A DNA stretch of 64,000 nt from contig NC_087074.1 of NCBI RefSeq assembly GCF_026151205.1, positions 7,667,726 through 7,731,725 on the forward strand, in the 5' to 3' direction. Origin of the DNA: Bolinopsis microptera. Its lineage: Eukaryota; Ctenophora; Tentaculata; Lobata; Bolinopsidae. The translations under genes were made by a program, and so were the position numbers. Positions 1 to 11,000 of the stretch are shown piece by piece (position 1 is the stretch's first letter; every line of letters begins with the position of its first letter). Under the pieces are notes generated by a model that was not told the origin of the DNA, made no database searches, and saw only the letters and a list, made by a program, of their open reading frames with translations.

Positions 1-1797
1 TGCCAATATTTCTATAACAGTTACCATTTAAAACTTTGTGATTAATTGTGCTACTAATAAAACTTACCGTGATACTAAGTCCTAGTCCCTCTGATCCTCT
101 CTGCAATAGCACAGTCCTAACCAGACCTCGTCTAAACGGACACTTCTGTATTGTTCCTTTCTTCCTCATACTGTGGGCGTATATCACTGCCTAGATAATA
201 GAGGTGTTACAATCACTAGCCAGGAGAGCTAGAGGTGTTATAATTATTGTAATTCAGCTTTTGCAACAGCAAGTAGATTCTACGTATTATATAATACAGG
301 CTACAGCATAATCTAACAGGTTACATCAGTATGATCTAGATTCTAGCTCAGTATTTAATACCAGATGTGACTACCAACAACGTGAATGTGCAATTAAAAC
401 AAAGCCCCAAACTTGAGACCTTGTGGCGATTAAGAGATATTTCAGCCTCGATAGTGTTCCAGGTTAGAGTGTTAGGATGCTTGTCCAGTCCCTGCTGCAT
501 GAGTTGCAGCTGCTGTATTCTCCCTATTATCTCCTTGTCCATGTACTTTATAGTAACCTTGCAGCCTCCCAGGTCCTTCATTGTGGACACAAGATCACCG
601 TGAAGTTCTTTGTTTTCTTTGTTTGCTTCTTCCAGCTGGGCGTTTATCCAGGCTTCCCTTTCTACTAACATACGCTGCTGTTCGGCTAAATTGTTCTAGA
701 AACACGGGAAGTAGTGGTTGGGTCAGGAGTTCATAAGTAGCTTATTAATACTAATATCTCAAGTTATTGTAGGTTGAATATGTGCAACAACTATTAATTA
801 TATCGATACTGTAAAATAGCAGTAAAATTCTTGTAACTTTATGTGAACTCACAAATCTTAGCATGGAAAATAGCAGTAACATTCTTGTAACTTTATATGA
901 ACTCACAAATCTTAGCATGGAAAATAGCAGTAACATTCTTGTAACTTTGTACTTACAAATCTGAGCATGTTTCCAGACGTAGCCTCGTGAAGCTGCCCCA
1001 GCCTGACCTCGTTGTCTTTCTCAAGTACTGCCATATCTTTCTTTCCTTCAGCTAGATCGTGCTTCATACCCACTAGCTTTGCCTAAAACAGGAATGTTTG
1101 GGGTAAAATTCTTTTCAGCACAAGTTTAGACGAAAACCGGGTAAAATGAGCAGACTCGAGTTAAAAATAATTGACCCATCGCCATTCGCCATAGTAGGCT
1201 CTCGTCAAGGTTGGGCAGGGACTTACTTCATATTTTAAATTTTCTTGGTGAACTGTTTGAGCGAGAGTTTCGAGGTTGGTAAAAGCCTTTACCATACTGA
1301 AAACATGGCTCCGAACCTGTAAATTTGACAATTAACAGTTGAACTAAATGATAAATTGATAATAACCTACTTTTAGATATAAACACAATGGCAAGATCAC
1401 GTTGGGAAAACTCAAGACTAAAAATGCTATTTAACAGTTGAACTAAATGATAAATTGATAATAACCCACTTTTAGATATAAACACAATGGCAAGATCACG
1501 TTCGGAAAACTCAAGACTAAAAATGCTATTATAGTATAATTGTAGTGACTAATTTTACATGAAAGAAACAGTTTTTTCGTGTGTTTATTTGATGGAATAT
1601 CGAAATTCAGGAGGCTAGATAAGATTAACATATCAATTATTAGCAACAAAGGAGATTTCACGAACCTGATTGACGAAGGCTTCATTTTCTTTGTTTTTAA
1701 CATAATAATCATGAAGCATATTATCCAACTTCACGAAACTCAGTTGAAATTCCTTTTCTACTGTCTCTTGGGAGGGGAAGGGGAACCAGGAAGACAT
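1..1797 (-). CDS. GOPC: GOPC (PIST/CAL) Golgi-associated PDZ and coiled-coil protein, 3' part off window
   Basis: Exons on the minus strand: 1666-1797, 1227-1316, 957-1082, 420-695 and 68-131; the gene runs off the left edge. Phases fit across the first four. The first exon carries EKEFQLSFVKLDNML, like the human N-terminal segment LEKEFDKAFVDVD. Exons 2-4 are coiled coil. Exon 4 ends with IKYMDKEIIGRIQQLQL and EAEISLNRHK, matching human AKYLDKELAGRVQQIQL and EAEIHLHRHK. Exon 68-131 opens the PDZ domain, with VLLQRGSEGLGLSIT containing the GLGF-type ligand loop. The family acts at the trans-Golgi and sorts membrane cargo through PDZ binding. Exon 420-695 ends in phase 0 but 68-131 needs two leading bases, so a small exon of length 2 mod 3 is probably missing between them. 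The start is taken as the Met at 1797 (MSSWF); a splice acceptor at 1767-1768 after a pyrimidine tract is the alternative. Confidence 0.88.
829..975 (-). repeat. Tandem repeat (about 54 bp, nearly 3 copies) covering a GOPC donor site
   Basis: Read on the minus strand, the end of exon 957-1082 (ATGCTCAGATTT followed by gtaagt) recurs twice in the following intron as ATGCTAAGATTT followed by gtgagt, each with the same spacer (ttacaagaatgttactgct). The duplication spans the exon-intron junction, so the intron carries two decoy copies of the exon end and 5' splice site. Confidence 0.85.
1332..1529. repeat. 99-bp direct duplication inside a GOPC intron
   Basis: Two adjacent copies, 1332-1430 and 1431-1529, differ at only a few bases (for example ctacttttag versus ccacttttag, and gttggg versus gttcgg). 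They lie in the intron between the exons at 1666-1797 and 1227-1316. No coding content is seen. Confidence 0.9.
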
Positions 1798-2282
1798 ATT
1801 ATTAGGATAGATGTGGAGCTCTAAAAGAGTTAGACGCACTACATTCTAAAAGTAGTAGTTATTTAGCAGGTATAAATCAACAATTGTCAGTAAATTTGTC
1901 AGTAAATTTAACAAATAGATGATTTTGGTGGTGATTTATCAAATTGATTTGAATCATAATTTGGTTAGTTTTCCAGATATTCATTAAGGACATACAATAT
2001 TGGTAAGAAATTGACAATTTGATAAAGTTTATAATCCATACCATTGTCTGTAAAGTACAATCTTCCACCAAAGTAGGTTCTAGTCACACAATTACATGTG
2101 AATACTGCAACTTCTTCAATCTATAGCATCTTAAAGAATAGTGTACACCAAAAAATGCACTGGAAAATTAAAAAGCACTGCAAGTTTTTGATTATATAAA
2201 TAAGAATTATCGATTATATGTAACACCACAACATTAGTCAGGCTAGCTTTGATTCTACCAGTGATCTTTTGTGATTTAATTC
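1798..2282. other. Intergenic spacer between GOPC and PPIL1
   Basis: AT-rich DNA upstream of the GOPC start and downstream of the PPIL1 stop; both genes read leftwards. Apart from a short doubled motif (gtcagtaaattt) near 1885-1912 I see nothing definite. An extra 5' untranslated GOPC exon could be here but cannot be supported. Confidence 0.5.
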
Positions 2283-3083
2283 CTATATCAACAGTAAAGT
2301 ATCAACAATTCTGATGGGTTCAGTTGGTCTGTCATCATCGTCTGTTTGAATTGATCCCATTCTGTTAACAATCCCAATGCCCTTACTGACTCTGCCAAAT
2401 ATAGCATGTTTGCCATCAAGATGTGATGTAGGTGCTAAGGTGATGAAAAATTGACTTCCGTTGGTGTCTGGACCACTATTGGCCATTGATATAATACCAG
2501 CACCAGTGTGTTTCAATCCTGGATGTATTTCATCAGCAAATGTTTCACCATAGATTGATTTACCTCCTCTTCCTGTACCTGCAAAATAAATCATTCAGAT
2601 AATCCATAGTGCATGTATTGTATATTAACACAGTATTCTGACTGTTCAACAATCAATCAATGTAATAATGTATGAGGGTGGTCAAAGTCAAGTTTTCAGG
2701 ATAACCAGCGTCATTCTCAAAAGTTTTTTCCATTTTTGTGGCAAAAATGATCAAAACGATTGCAGTGGCTTTTTTCCATTTCTGCCATCCATCTATGGCG
2801 AAAATGGTGACAACCCACCCAAAATGTTGCAAAATGATACTAAGTTACAGTATCCCTAGTCATATAACACAAGTATCATGCACTTACCGGTCGGATCTCC
2901 ACCTTGTATCATAAATCCAGGAATAATTCGATGAAATATAGTGTTGTTATAATACTTCTTTCGTGACAACTCTGTAAAATTTTTACATGTCTTGGGTGCA
3001 TGCTTCCAATACAACTCAATGGTTATGTCCCCCATTGATGTAGAAACAGTGACATGGGATGGGTTGTCCAAGATTTGTGGCAT
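2283..3083 (-). CDS. PPIL1: Peptidyl-prolyl isomerase-like 1 (spliceosomal cyclophilin), complete
   Basis: Two exons, 2888-3083 (ATG side) and 2283-2578 (stop side). They join in phase through DPTG|TGRGG to give 163 aa; human PPIL1 has 166. Cyclophilin landmarks are in order: [14 protein letters not shown], the catalytic Arg in [14 protein letters not shown], the loop [31 protein letters not shown] and FGRV. The [14 protein letters not shown] block and the Gly-rich loop are typical of PPIL1 rather than cyclophilin A. The family binds SKIP/SNW1 in the spliceosome and isomerises Xaa-Pro bonds in the nucleus. The first Met ([11 protein letters not shown]) aligns near the human start. The donor is gtaagt and the acceptor is ttttgcag. 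No defect is seen. Confidence 0.96.
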
Positions 3084-4159
3084 CCTTGGAATATATAATT
3101 GGGTTAAAAATCAATATAACACAATTTTCAATAACTATCACATCTATTAAAATATCAGGTGTCCCATACCACAATCTTATATCAAACGCCTGATTCAACT
3201 TTGTGTCATGCTTGAATTGGTTTTGGACCTCTTCAATGCTTTTAATTTATTTATTATTGTTATTTGGTATTATGAGCTGATATGTATATATACATACGGT
3301 ATCTAAAATTAAGCGTATAGCGAGCATATTTAACAATTTTTAAGCAATTATAATGTATTGCGAGCAGCTGTAACTTAAATATCGCATAAAAATCATATAA
3401 TTATAACACAAAACTAAAATTTTATTGGAATCTAGGTTAAACTAAGATAGAATTAATATCAGCCCCTTCGCCACTCTCAGCAGTCAACCAGGGCTCATAA
3501 AAGCTTAACAGCGCCTGGGTCCGTTCACCAACTGTGCTAATGTGAGTGGCGGTGTGGTAAAACCCATTTTAACAGCGTGAATACTTATCAAATATAAGCG
3601 CGCTAGCTGCTAGCATACTTGTATCATTTAATTTTTAATCAAATATATTCGGATATATATTTATTGATTATGTATTGAATTGGTGATAAATAATAAAATT
3701 GTCTTTTCTCAAAAAATTGTCTTTTCTCAACAACAAAGTCACCAGACTGAATAGTGAATCAGGAAGACTGGAACAAACATTACACTCAAGAACATCAGAC
3801 AAAGTACAGAACACCATAGTACAGTCCTAATCTAGGGAGTAGCTAAGGATCCATTGGATCTATCAAAAATTGAACATCTGTGTAATGTCTTATCAGTCGA
3901 CTCAGCCGAATAATCGGAGACGTGATTAAGGTTTAAATGAAGATGTACACTTGCATCGTAGTGCACTGTAAACATCTGTACAATTATAGTACCATAGTAT
4001 AGTATAGAACTGTGTTACAGTACATTGCGATGTAGATGTACTGAAGGAACAAACGAGAGTGACCCAGTGCCTATCCTCGTGCTTTCATAGCTCATTATCT
4101 CTGGTTATCAGCCTCTCTACATTTCTAAGGTATTTAGTAATTTTTTTAAAAAAGAAAAA
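3084..4159. other. Intergenic, no gene seen
   Basis: AT-rich spacer upstream of PPIL1. A 15-base phrase (attgtcttttctcaa) is doubled near 3702-3730. Six-frame reading gives nothing with family resemblance. Confidence 0.4.
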
Positions 4160-4279
4160 GGGGGGACCCCCAACCCATGTAGCTGAGACACCTCACAGAA
4201 GTAGACCAAAGTGGCTCTTGCTTGTGAACGGTCGCGGTGCATCAACTACCCGCTGAAGCGGTGGGTTGGGAGTCCCCCC
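4160..4279. repeat. Short inverted repeat (stem ends of about 18 bp)
   Basis: The left arm ggggggacccccaaccca (4160-4177) pairs, with one or two mismatches, with the right arm gtgggttgggagtcccccc (4261-4279). The interior is about 80 bp and not AT-rich. This could be a small MITE or SINE-like insertion. I found no convincing tRNA A box, so I do not call it a tRNA SINE. Confidence 0.5.
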
Positions 4280-5036
4280 TGGGATCATTTCGTCCGTAAA
4301 ATTGTATATAATATAAAATAGTACAGAAAAATATCTACAAAAATTACATAAACAAATCTAGGAGACATGCTCGGACATGTACTGCGTGGGCCTACAGATG
4401 GTAAAGTAAGTAAGTAAGTCAAACCTTTTCTCACTGATTCTACAAGACCTTAGTGTTCGAAAATTATCGTTGAATAATTTATGTGATTTGAACTAATTAA
4501 CGTTAATCGCTCAGAATAGAGTTAAATGGAGAAGTATGCAAATTGCATGACTTTTGTTTGAGAAAGATTAGGGGATGAAATGTTTACTTTGTTTACTATC
4601 TGTTACTTAGAGCTTTTGTTTATATATATAAATTGTTTCAAACAGTATACACATAATGTCACAATGACCCTATATAAAAATAACCCTTCAAAAATTCAAT
4701 ATTTTGAAAATCACCCTTGGCCTTGCGGCTCCAAGTTCAAATCAAAACTGTCTATATTGACAAAGTTCTTTTTCGCCCCTCTGTCTCCCCGGAGAGAAAT
4801 TACTGTCGTTTGTTTATATATAAAATATTTACATAAACAGATCTAGAAGACCTCAAAGCTCGTTTTCCGATGGATGAGGTTAAAGGAAATGTTTTGCAGT
4901 CCAAAATGCTTATGCATTATGGGCCGTGGCCGTTGATTTTCTTTTTATTCCCCTCGGCCTCAGCGCAATGAAAATAGCAAAAGCAACAAATTTATGCGCG
5001 GCGTCGAAAGAGAAAATGATTTCGATATTTTTATTA
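4280..5036. other. Intergenic, no gene seen
   Basis: AT-rich. The phrase acataaacaRatctaggag / acataaacagatctagaag occurs near 4346 and 4831, suggesting an old dispersed or duplicated segment. Small open frames here show no family resemblance. Confidence 0.35.
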
Positions 5037-5121
5037 ACGGGTGATACTCGTAAAATATCTGTTCCATATATTGGACCGTCGACGAGTCCAACTCGGCGCG
5101 CGTCCTGGTAGGTTGTAAACC
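5037..5121 (-). repeat. Dispersed repeat family B, reverse copy
   Basis: This matches, in reverse complement, the segment at 54164-54253 (tttacaacctaccaggacgc, then the cgtcgacggtccaatatatgg block and tttacgagtatcacccgtta), and part of 54411-54470. At least three copies in the window, in both orientations, show a mobile or processed origin. Its class is unknown and no coding capacity is seen. Confidence 0.7.
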
Positions 5122-5399
5122 TACAATATTTTTAAAGTCGAATTTGCCAAATACCTTTTTGCTCTTCAAAATTTATGATCGACTGGCCTTTTCACTTTTA
5201 TATTAGTAAAACAAACAATTTTATTTTACACCCAAAATCTTTACACAATAATTTCAAATTTTAAACATTTATAATTTTATTATTTTATTTGGAGGCCGTC
5301 ACAGCTTCGACGCGCCGCGCAAACTTATATAGAATATACCATGTTTGCTTCACATTGCAATCAACAAAATTGTAATGCTTTTTTATTTGCAACATTGCT

Positions 5400-5480
5400 C
5401 TAAGCAGAGCCCTTTCGCTTGCAGTAGCGCGCGACCGCAGTACACGTCACGCAGTACGCGTAGACACATGGCTATGTGAA
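5400..5480 (-). repeat. Dispersed GC-rich repeat family A, reverse copy
   Basis: It contains, in reverse complement, the phrase catagccatgtg..acgcgtactgcgtgacg and ctactgcaagcgaRagggc. The same pieces recur at 23745-23880, 25675-25810, 29478-29545 and 52898-52990. It is far more GC-rich than its surroundings. Class unknown. Confidence 0.7.
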
Positions 5481-5984
5481 TTTGCAACACAACAATTTGG
5501 AAAAATAGTGATTAGTAATGGTATTTGGAAATATCTAACCGCAATATAAAGCTTTCTATTCATTCAAACGTTCGAATGTAAGCGCACGCATGACCTTTGT
5601 GAAATTTTGTGTTGTTGGGTGTCCAATCCTCGTTTGGACAACTAAGACGCGCAGTTTTAACACATGGTTAATTGTAAACGGTACAAAGTACATCAAGCGC
5701 ATCCAGTACAGGTAATTTATATGATTTGGTTGTCCAGGACACCTTGCAATCTGAACTGTTATGATACTGCGCGGCTGAGATCGTACACGTGTGTGTCCTG
5801 TTTCACTCATGTTATAAGTTTTTGTTTTTGTTTATTTGCTGTCGCCTGTGACACATTACATACATGAGGCACTGTGGCCTGTGTGTAACTGTAATGTACG
5901 TGGGAATAATTTAATTAATTAATTAACTCTCTGCTATGGTAATAGTATTGTATGCAGTCATCGGTGAATAGACATCGGCAGTTT

Positions 5985-6024
5985 GGGGGGGGGAGCTTGG
6001 GGCAGCCCCCAAGCCCCCTCCCCC
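5985..6024. repeat. G/C-run hairpin
   Basis: A G-run arm ending in agcttgggg faces a C-run arm (cccccaagccccctccccc) across a 3-base loop. It could form a stable hairpin, or a G-quadruplex on one strand. It sits a little upstream of the MITE at 6179 and has no coding signal. Confidence 0.6.
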
Positions 6025-6178
6025 AGTCGGTCGGACACCCAACAAAACTGCCAGCCATGGCTCCCACGAGCCGCCTCTGGAAGACTGAAGAGGCATGGTA
6101 TGTATATTTTTATGCACAAATTTTATGTTTGGTCTTTGAGATCGAATATGAAATTATTCAAACTTACATTTGTATACT

Positions 6179-6466
6179 CAGTGGCGTATCAAAAGGCCCT
6201 GCTGACCCCGCTGTGCAGGGGGGCGCCGTCTTAGGGGGGCGCCAAATCGTCGTTTGAATGTGGGACAATTTCGAAAACTTAACTAAAGTACTAGCAAAAC
6301 TGCGCGTTTTGCTCTAGATACACACTTTTTTAGAGATTTTACCTGCGTATTCTCTAAAATCACCTAATTTGTTCAATTTTAGGGAGGGGCACCAAAAGGG
6401 GAGGGGGCGCCAACAGGGGGGCGCTTTTTCGGCAGGGGGGCGCCAACAGGCAACGTTACGCCACTG
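6179..6466. mobile_element. hAT-type MITE, copy 1
   Basis: The termini are CAGTGGCGTA and TACGCCACTG, flanked by a perfect 8-bp target duplication TGTATACT (6171-6178 and 6467-6474). It is 288 bp and GC-rich with repeated ggggggcgcc motifs. A second copy, about 290 bp and nearly identical, lies at 32484-32773. An 8-bp duplication with CAGTGGCG ends is typical of hAT superfamily non-autonomous elements; no transposase is present. Confidence 0.92.
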
Positions 6467-6550
6467 TGTATACTGCCCCAAATTCCAACATTAATGTGGC
6501 ACCTGTTATGTACTGTGTTGGTTCATCTGAATTAATTATTATTATATTTA

Positions 6551-7972
6551 CAGGGTGGGCCAAAAGTCAGTACCCATACGTTGGCCTTTATAGCTCAGTC
6601 ACTGAATGCTCAATTTAAATACCTAGTTGACAAATTCGAGGAATTTGTCAACTCGAAAAATATTGGCGTTCATTTTTTTCAAATGGAGGTTCATTTTTAC
6701 ATTTATTTGATAGTTTGGATAGTTGGATCAAGCTAAATGTTATTGAATTGTGTTTGGCTATTCAAATTACGTTTGTCCTGAAAGAATTAGAACTGTAGCT
6801 TCTCAGATGACCGAGATATGAAGCATAACGAGTTTATTCATTACGTGTGATCAGGTGATTGGTTTACCTAATCACGTGATAAGGTGCCCCCGTTAACTAC
6901 CCCGTTAAACATTATGGGAATTGTTAAGGGTGCCCAATTAAGGTGTCGTGTCACGGTGTCACATAATCACCCAGTCAATGTTGTTAACGAGATACAGAAA
7001 ATGCTTGATAACTTCGTCATTTCTAATCCGTTTTGCCTCATGTTTTCAGATCATATGCAACATTTGATAATCTACCGTCAACATTTCAAACCGTACAACG
7101 AGTTTAACGGTTATTCTTCTTAATAAATCAAATACTTTTTTGTTCACTGCAGCCAAGCTTTGGAACACTGTTCATAAAAAAATTCTAACCTCAAGCAATT
7201 GCCTAGAAACTTCCATTAACTTGATAAAATTGAGAACCAAGGCACTATTATTACAAGTACAGGCTGCTGATTTAAAAGATACTTGGAATCCAAACAATTT
7301 TAAATTGCAGTAATCTATTCTAATCGCAGCAGCACACACTTAACACACTTAATATTACTATCATGATTGTATTATAGACTGAAAAGCTCTCAGATCAATT
7401 TTGGGCGTTTTTAACCACTTGTTGTAATGTTTTTAATTATTTAATATCTTAACTTAACTAAATTTTTATTCAGATCGAATTAACAAATAATATTTGATAA
7501 TTTATTCGATAGTTTAGTCTGATATTGATATTGACTATATTGATATTGTTATTATTGAATGAAGTTAACTCCAGACGTACATAATATTACTTCTTTTAAC
7601 AAAGGGACTTGGAGTATAAACGACCAAGTTAGCATACATTTTCAACCAACCAAGAATTCTGGAGGCAAAGGTGGGTGCGTAAACTTTATGGTCTGTACTC
7701 TCCGATCCTGTATCACCCAGGATTCTTTTCGACGTTTTTGGTAAAAGGTATATACCTTCTAGTCAATCTCTTGCTACTCCAAGTCCCCAAGATTTCTAAA
7801 CTAAAGTTCGTCCTAGTTATATTATATTATATAAAATATATTTTTTGTTTGCTGTAACTGATACTAAATAAAATTGTTGTTTTCCTGAAATTGTTGTTTT
7901 CCTGAAAAAATTAGGCGTTCAGCATGTTCAGAGAAAACAATATAGGTGTTTTAATATTGAATGGGCGTGGTC
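6551..7972. mobile_element. TA-flanked TIR element copy 1, interrupted and 3'-truncated
   Basis: It starts with CAGGGTGGGCCAAAAGTCAG after a TA, like the complete copy at 42144-42917. Sequence matches that copy from 6551 to about 7079, breaks for about 820 bp, then resumes at about 7904-7972 (ttaggcgttcagcatgttc onward). The last roughly 150 bp, including the right inverted terminus, are missing. The break holds a LINE 3' fragment, so this is a nested insertion. No transposase is seen. Confidence 0.85.
7080..7903 (+). mobile_element. Non-LTR retrotransposon 3' fragment nested in the TIR element
   Basis: The frame at about 7150-7311 reads AAKLWNTVHKKILTSSN and ends KDTWNPNNFKLQ-stop. This resembles the extreme C-terminus of LINE ORF2 proteins and is analogous to the end of the LINE at 11.2-14.8 kb. 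The tail has a doubled 17-base phrase (attgttgttttcctgaa), as CR1-like LINEs often have short 3' repeats. It interrupts a sequence that is continuous at 42144-42917, which fixes its boundaries to within a few bases. Confidence 0.65.
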
Positions 7973-8093
7973 GCATATGTATACTTTATATAGATCAAAC
8001 AGGTTCAACCATCAATGTGCAGCTTTATTGAAGCTAAATTTCATGTTTCTAATTTAACATCCTTGATAAGGATGACCTGATCTAGTCAGTGGA

Positions 8094-11000
8094 ATGAAGT
8101 GTAAAAACTGTGGTGCAATACTGCAAGCAAAGCACTATGGGAAGCACGTGACAAAATGTCTCAAGAGTCACCGTGACCTGCTCTTCTTTGCTCAACAAGC
8201 TGAGAAACAAGCTGAGCAAAGTGTGAAGCCAAAACCGGTGAATAATAAGGGCTATCCTATTGGGGGAGTAACAGTGAAGTTTCCTTACAAACCATATCCT
8301 GTACAGGTACTGTTGAGAACTTGGTTATTGTAAAATGAAATTTTTATTGAAATTTTTGCTCATATTAGCCTTTTTGGATCCGAGTTATTCAGGGGTATCT
8401 TCATTCGAAGTCTCTAAAGCACATTATATAACGATATACTCAGCTCCATCAGTTGTTCTGTATTGTTATCTGAATATTGTGAAACATATGTTAAAAATGA
8501 CCACAAGTTCCTCTTACAGTTTCAGTACATGTCTAAAGTGATCCAAGCTCTGAAGAACAGTCAGCATGCCCTGTTGGAGTCACCCACTGGTACTGGTAAA
8601 ACCCTGTCTCTTCTATGTAGCACACTGTCCTGGCAGAAGAAGATGAAGGCGGAGTGTGAAGTTGAGGAGGCCAGGAGGTGTCCTGTTCACGATGTAGATA
8701 ATTCCTACTACCCTGATCCTGGTTAGTAGATCTATCTGGCTTATTTGGCTTCATTCCTACAACTTTTTAAAAAAGAAAGAAAGGCTGTGCCAAGATAGCC
8801 CACGAGAGGATAGCATTGAGATGCTCTGCCTACCTCTGGTGGAGACGCAAGATGTCTTGGCCTGGGCGTGCTAGCCTGAAACGAACCCAAGGTAGGTAGG
8901 GGTGTGGCAACCCTGGGGAAGGTTGCCGGAGAAATCAGAGTAAATGGTGGAGGATGGTGTTGAAAGTGACATGAGTCAAAATGATACGCCTAAGTGCCAG
9001 CTGGGTTTGGAAATGTAGAATGAGACGAGACAGCATATGAGTTTACTCTATGTCACCCCAGGCTGATCCAGCTCTTCTGGCACAATTAAGCGTTTGGTGC
9101 GGTTTGCGAAATTGACAATCGTGGTGATGTGTTGGTTATCGAATATGTCGTTGACGGAGGTAGTAGTCCTGGAAATATTGACTTCTTATTTGGACAATAG
9201 CCGGACACTGTAAAAGGAAGTGTGAGACAGTTTCCTCTTCGTCGCCGCACATAGGACAAGAACTGGTGCCTACGACCCTGTCCTGGTTAATAGATCTATC
9301 TGGCTTTATTTGGCTTCATTCATACGACCCTGTTCTGGTTAGTAGATATATATGGCTTTATTTGGCTTCATTCCTACTATCCTGATCCTGGTTAGTAGAT
9401 CTATCTGGCTTTATTCAGCTTCATTCCTACAGCTACCCTGATCATGGTTAGTAGATCTATCTGGCTTTATTTGGCTTCATTCATACGACCCTGTCCTGGT
9501 TAGTAGATCTATCTGGCTTTATTTGGCTTCATCCCTACTATCCTGATCCTGGTTAGTAGATCTATCTAGCTTTATTTGGCTGCATTCCTACTATCCTGAT
9601 CCTGGTTAGTAGATCTATCTGGCTTTATTTGGCTTCATTCCTACTATCCTGATCCTGGTTAGTAGATCTATCTGGCTTTATTTGGCTTCATTCCTACAGC
9701 TACCCTGATCCTGGTTAGTAGATCTATCTGGCTTTATTTGGGTTCATTCCTACTACCCCGATCCTGGTTAGTAGATCTATCTGGCTTTATTTGGCTTCAT
9801 TCCTACTATCCTGATCCTGGTTAGTAGATCTATCTGGCTTTATTTGGCTTCATTCCTACAGCTACCCTGATCCTGGTTAGTAGATCTATCTGGCTTTATT
9901 TGGGTTCATTCCTACTACCCCGATCCTGGTTAGTAGATCTATCTGGCTTTATTTGGCTTCATTCCTACTATCCTGATCCTGGTTAGTAGATCTATCTGGC
10001 TTTATTTGGCTGCATTCCTACTATCCTGATCCTGGTTAATAGATCTATCTGGCTTTATTTGGCTTCATTCCTACTATCCTGATCCTGGTTAGTAGATCTA
10101 TCTGGCTTTATTTGGCTTCATTCCTACAGCTACCCTGATCCTGGTTAGTAGATCTATCTGGCTTTATTCGGCTTCATTCCTACTACCCTAATCCTGGTTA
10201 GTAGATCTATCTGGCTTTATTCAGCTTCATTTATAAACTTTACGTAGTGTGGGCTAGTGTGATAGTGGAAAGGACCATCAACATTGAGACAACTATCCTT
10301 TATAATTGGACATTGTGTATCAAATAGTAAGGGCAGTATATATCAGCTGTATTTATAACCTTCATCTCAGACCAAGAGAACCAGACTCTAAAGGGAGCAG
10401 AAGCGGGTACTTCAAGTACCAATGGCAACATCTCTATTGTAGAACAAGACGACTCTGACTACAAAAAAGGTAGATTATTCTTTAAAACTAAACTTGTAGA
10501 ATAGTATGGAATTAAGAGACACGTTAATTAGCTTTTCTCCTCTTCTGTGATTTAAAAACCGTATCATTATCACAATCGATGATATTGATTTTAGGTGTGC
10601 CTTTCACAACTTCACAAGAATCATTGTTTTAATCTTTATATTAATACATTAAGTTCTTTATATTAATACATTAACTTCTGGATATTTCCTCGAATGTTTC
10701 CTCCAATACTATGTAACCGAAAGAGCTGGTCTCAAATATCATTATCAGAGTTTACTTACAGGGAAGAAGTTTGGAAGAATAGCGTCTGTGAAGATTCACA
10801 ACCCAGTCTCAAAGAAGAAGAGCATGGAAAAGAAGATGAGAAGTGTTCATTTGTTCATTCACGATGTGTACAGAAACGTGGTATGGTTTATCTTATAATC
10901 ACTACTTTAGGTTTTAGTAGTTATTAAATTAAATTATGTAGTTCTGTGTGAAGAGAGCTTTGCACTGTTCATTATTTGTGAAACTACAGCAGAAAGAGTT

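Noticed and set aside
4160-4279. tRNA-derived SINE
   Set aside because: The gggttgggagtcc stretch only loosely resembles a B box, and no A box is present; kept as an inverted repeat only.
6884-7123. 79-codon frame shared with 42497-42703 as a conserved protein
   Set aside because: Both copies are the interior of the same TA-flanked element and differ by frame-affecting changes, so it is not a conserved gene.
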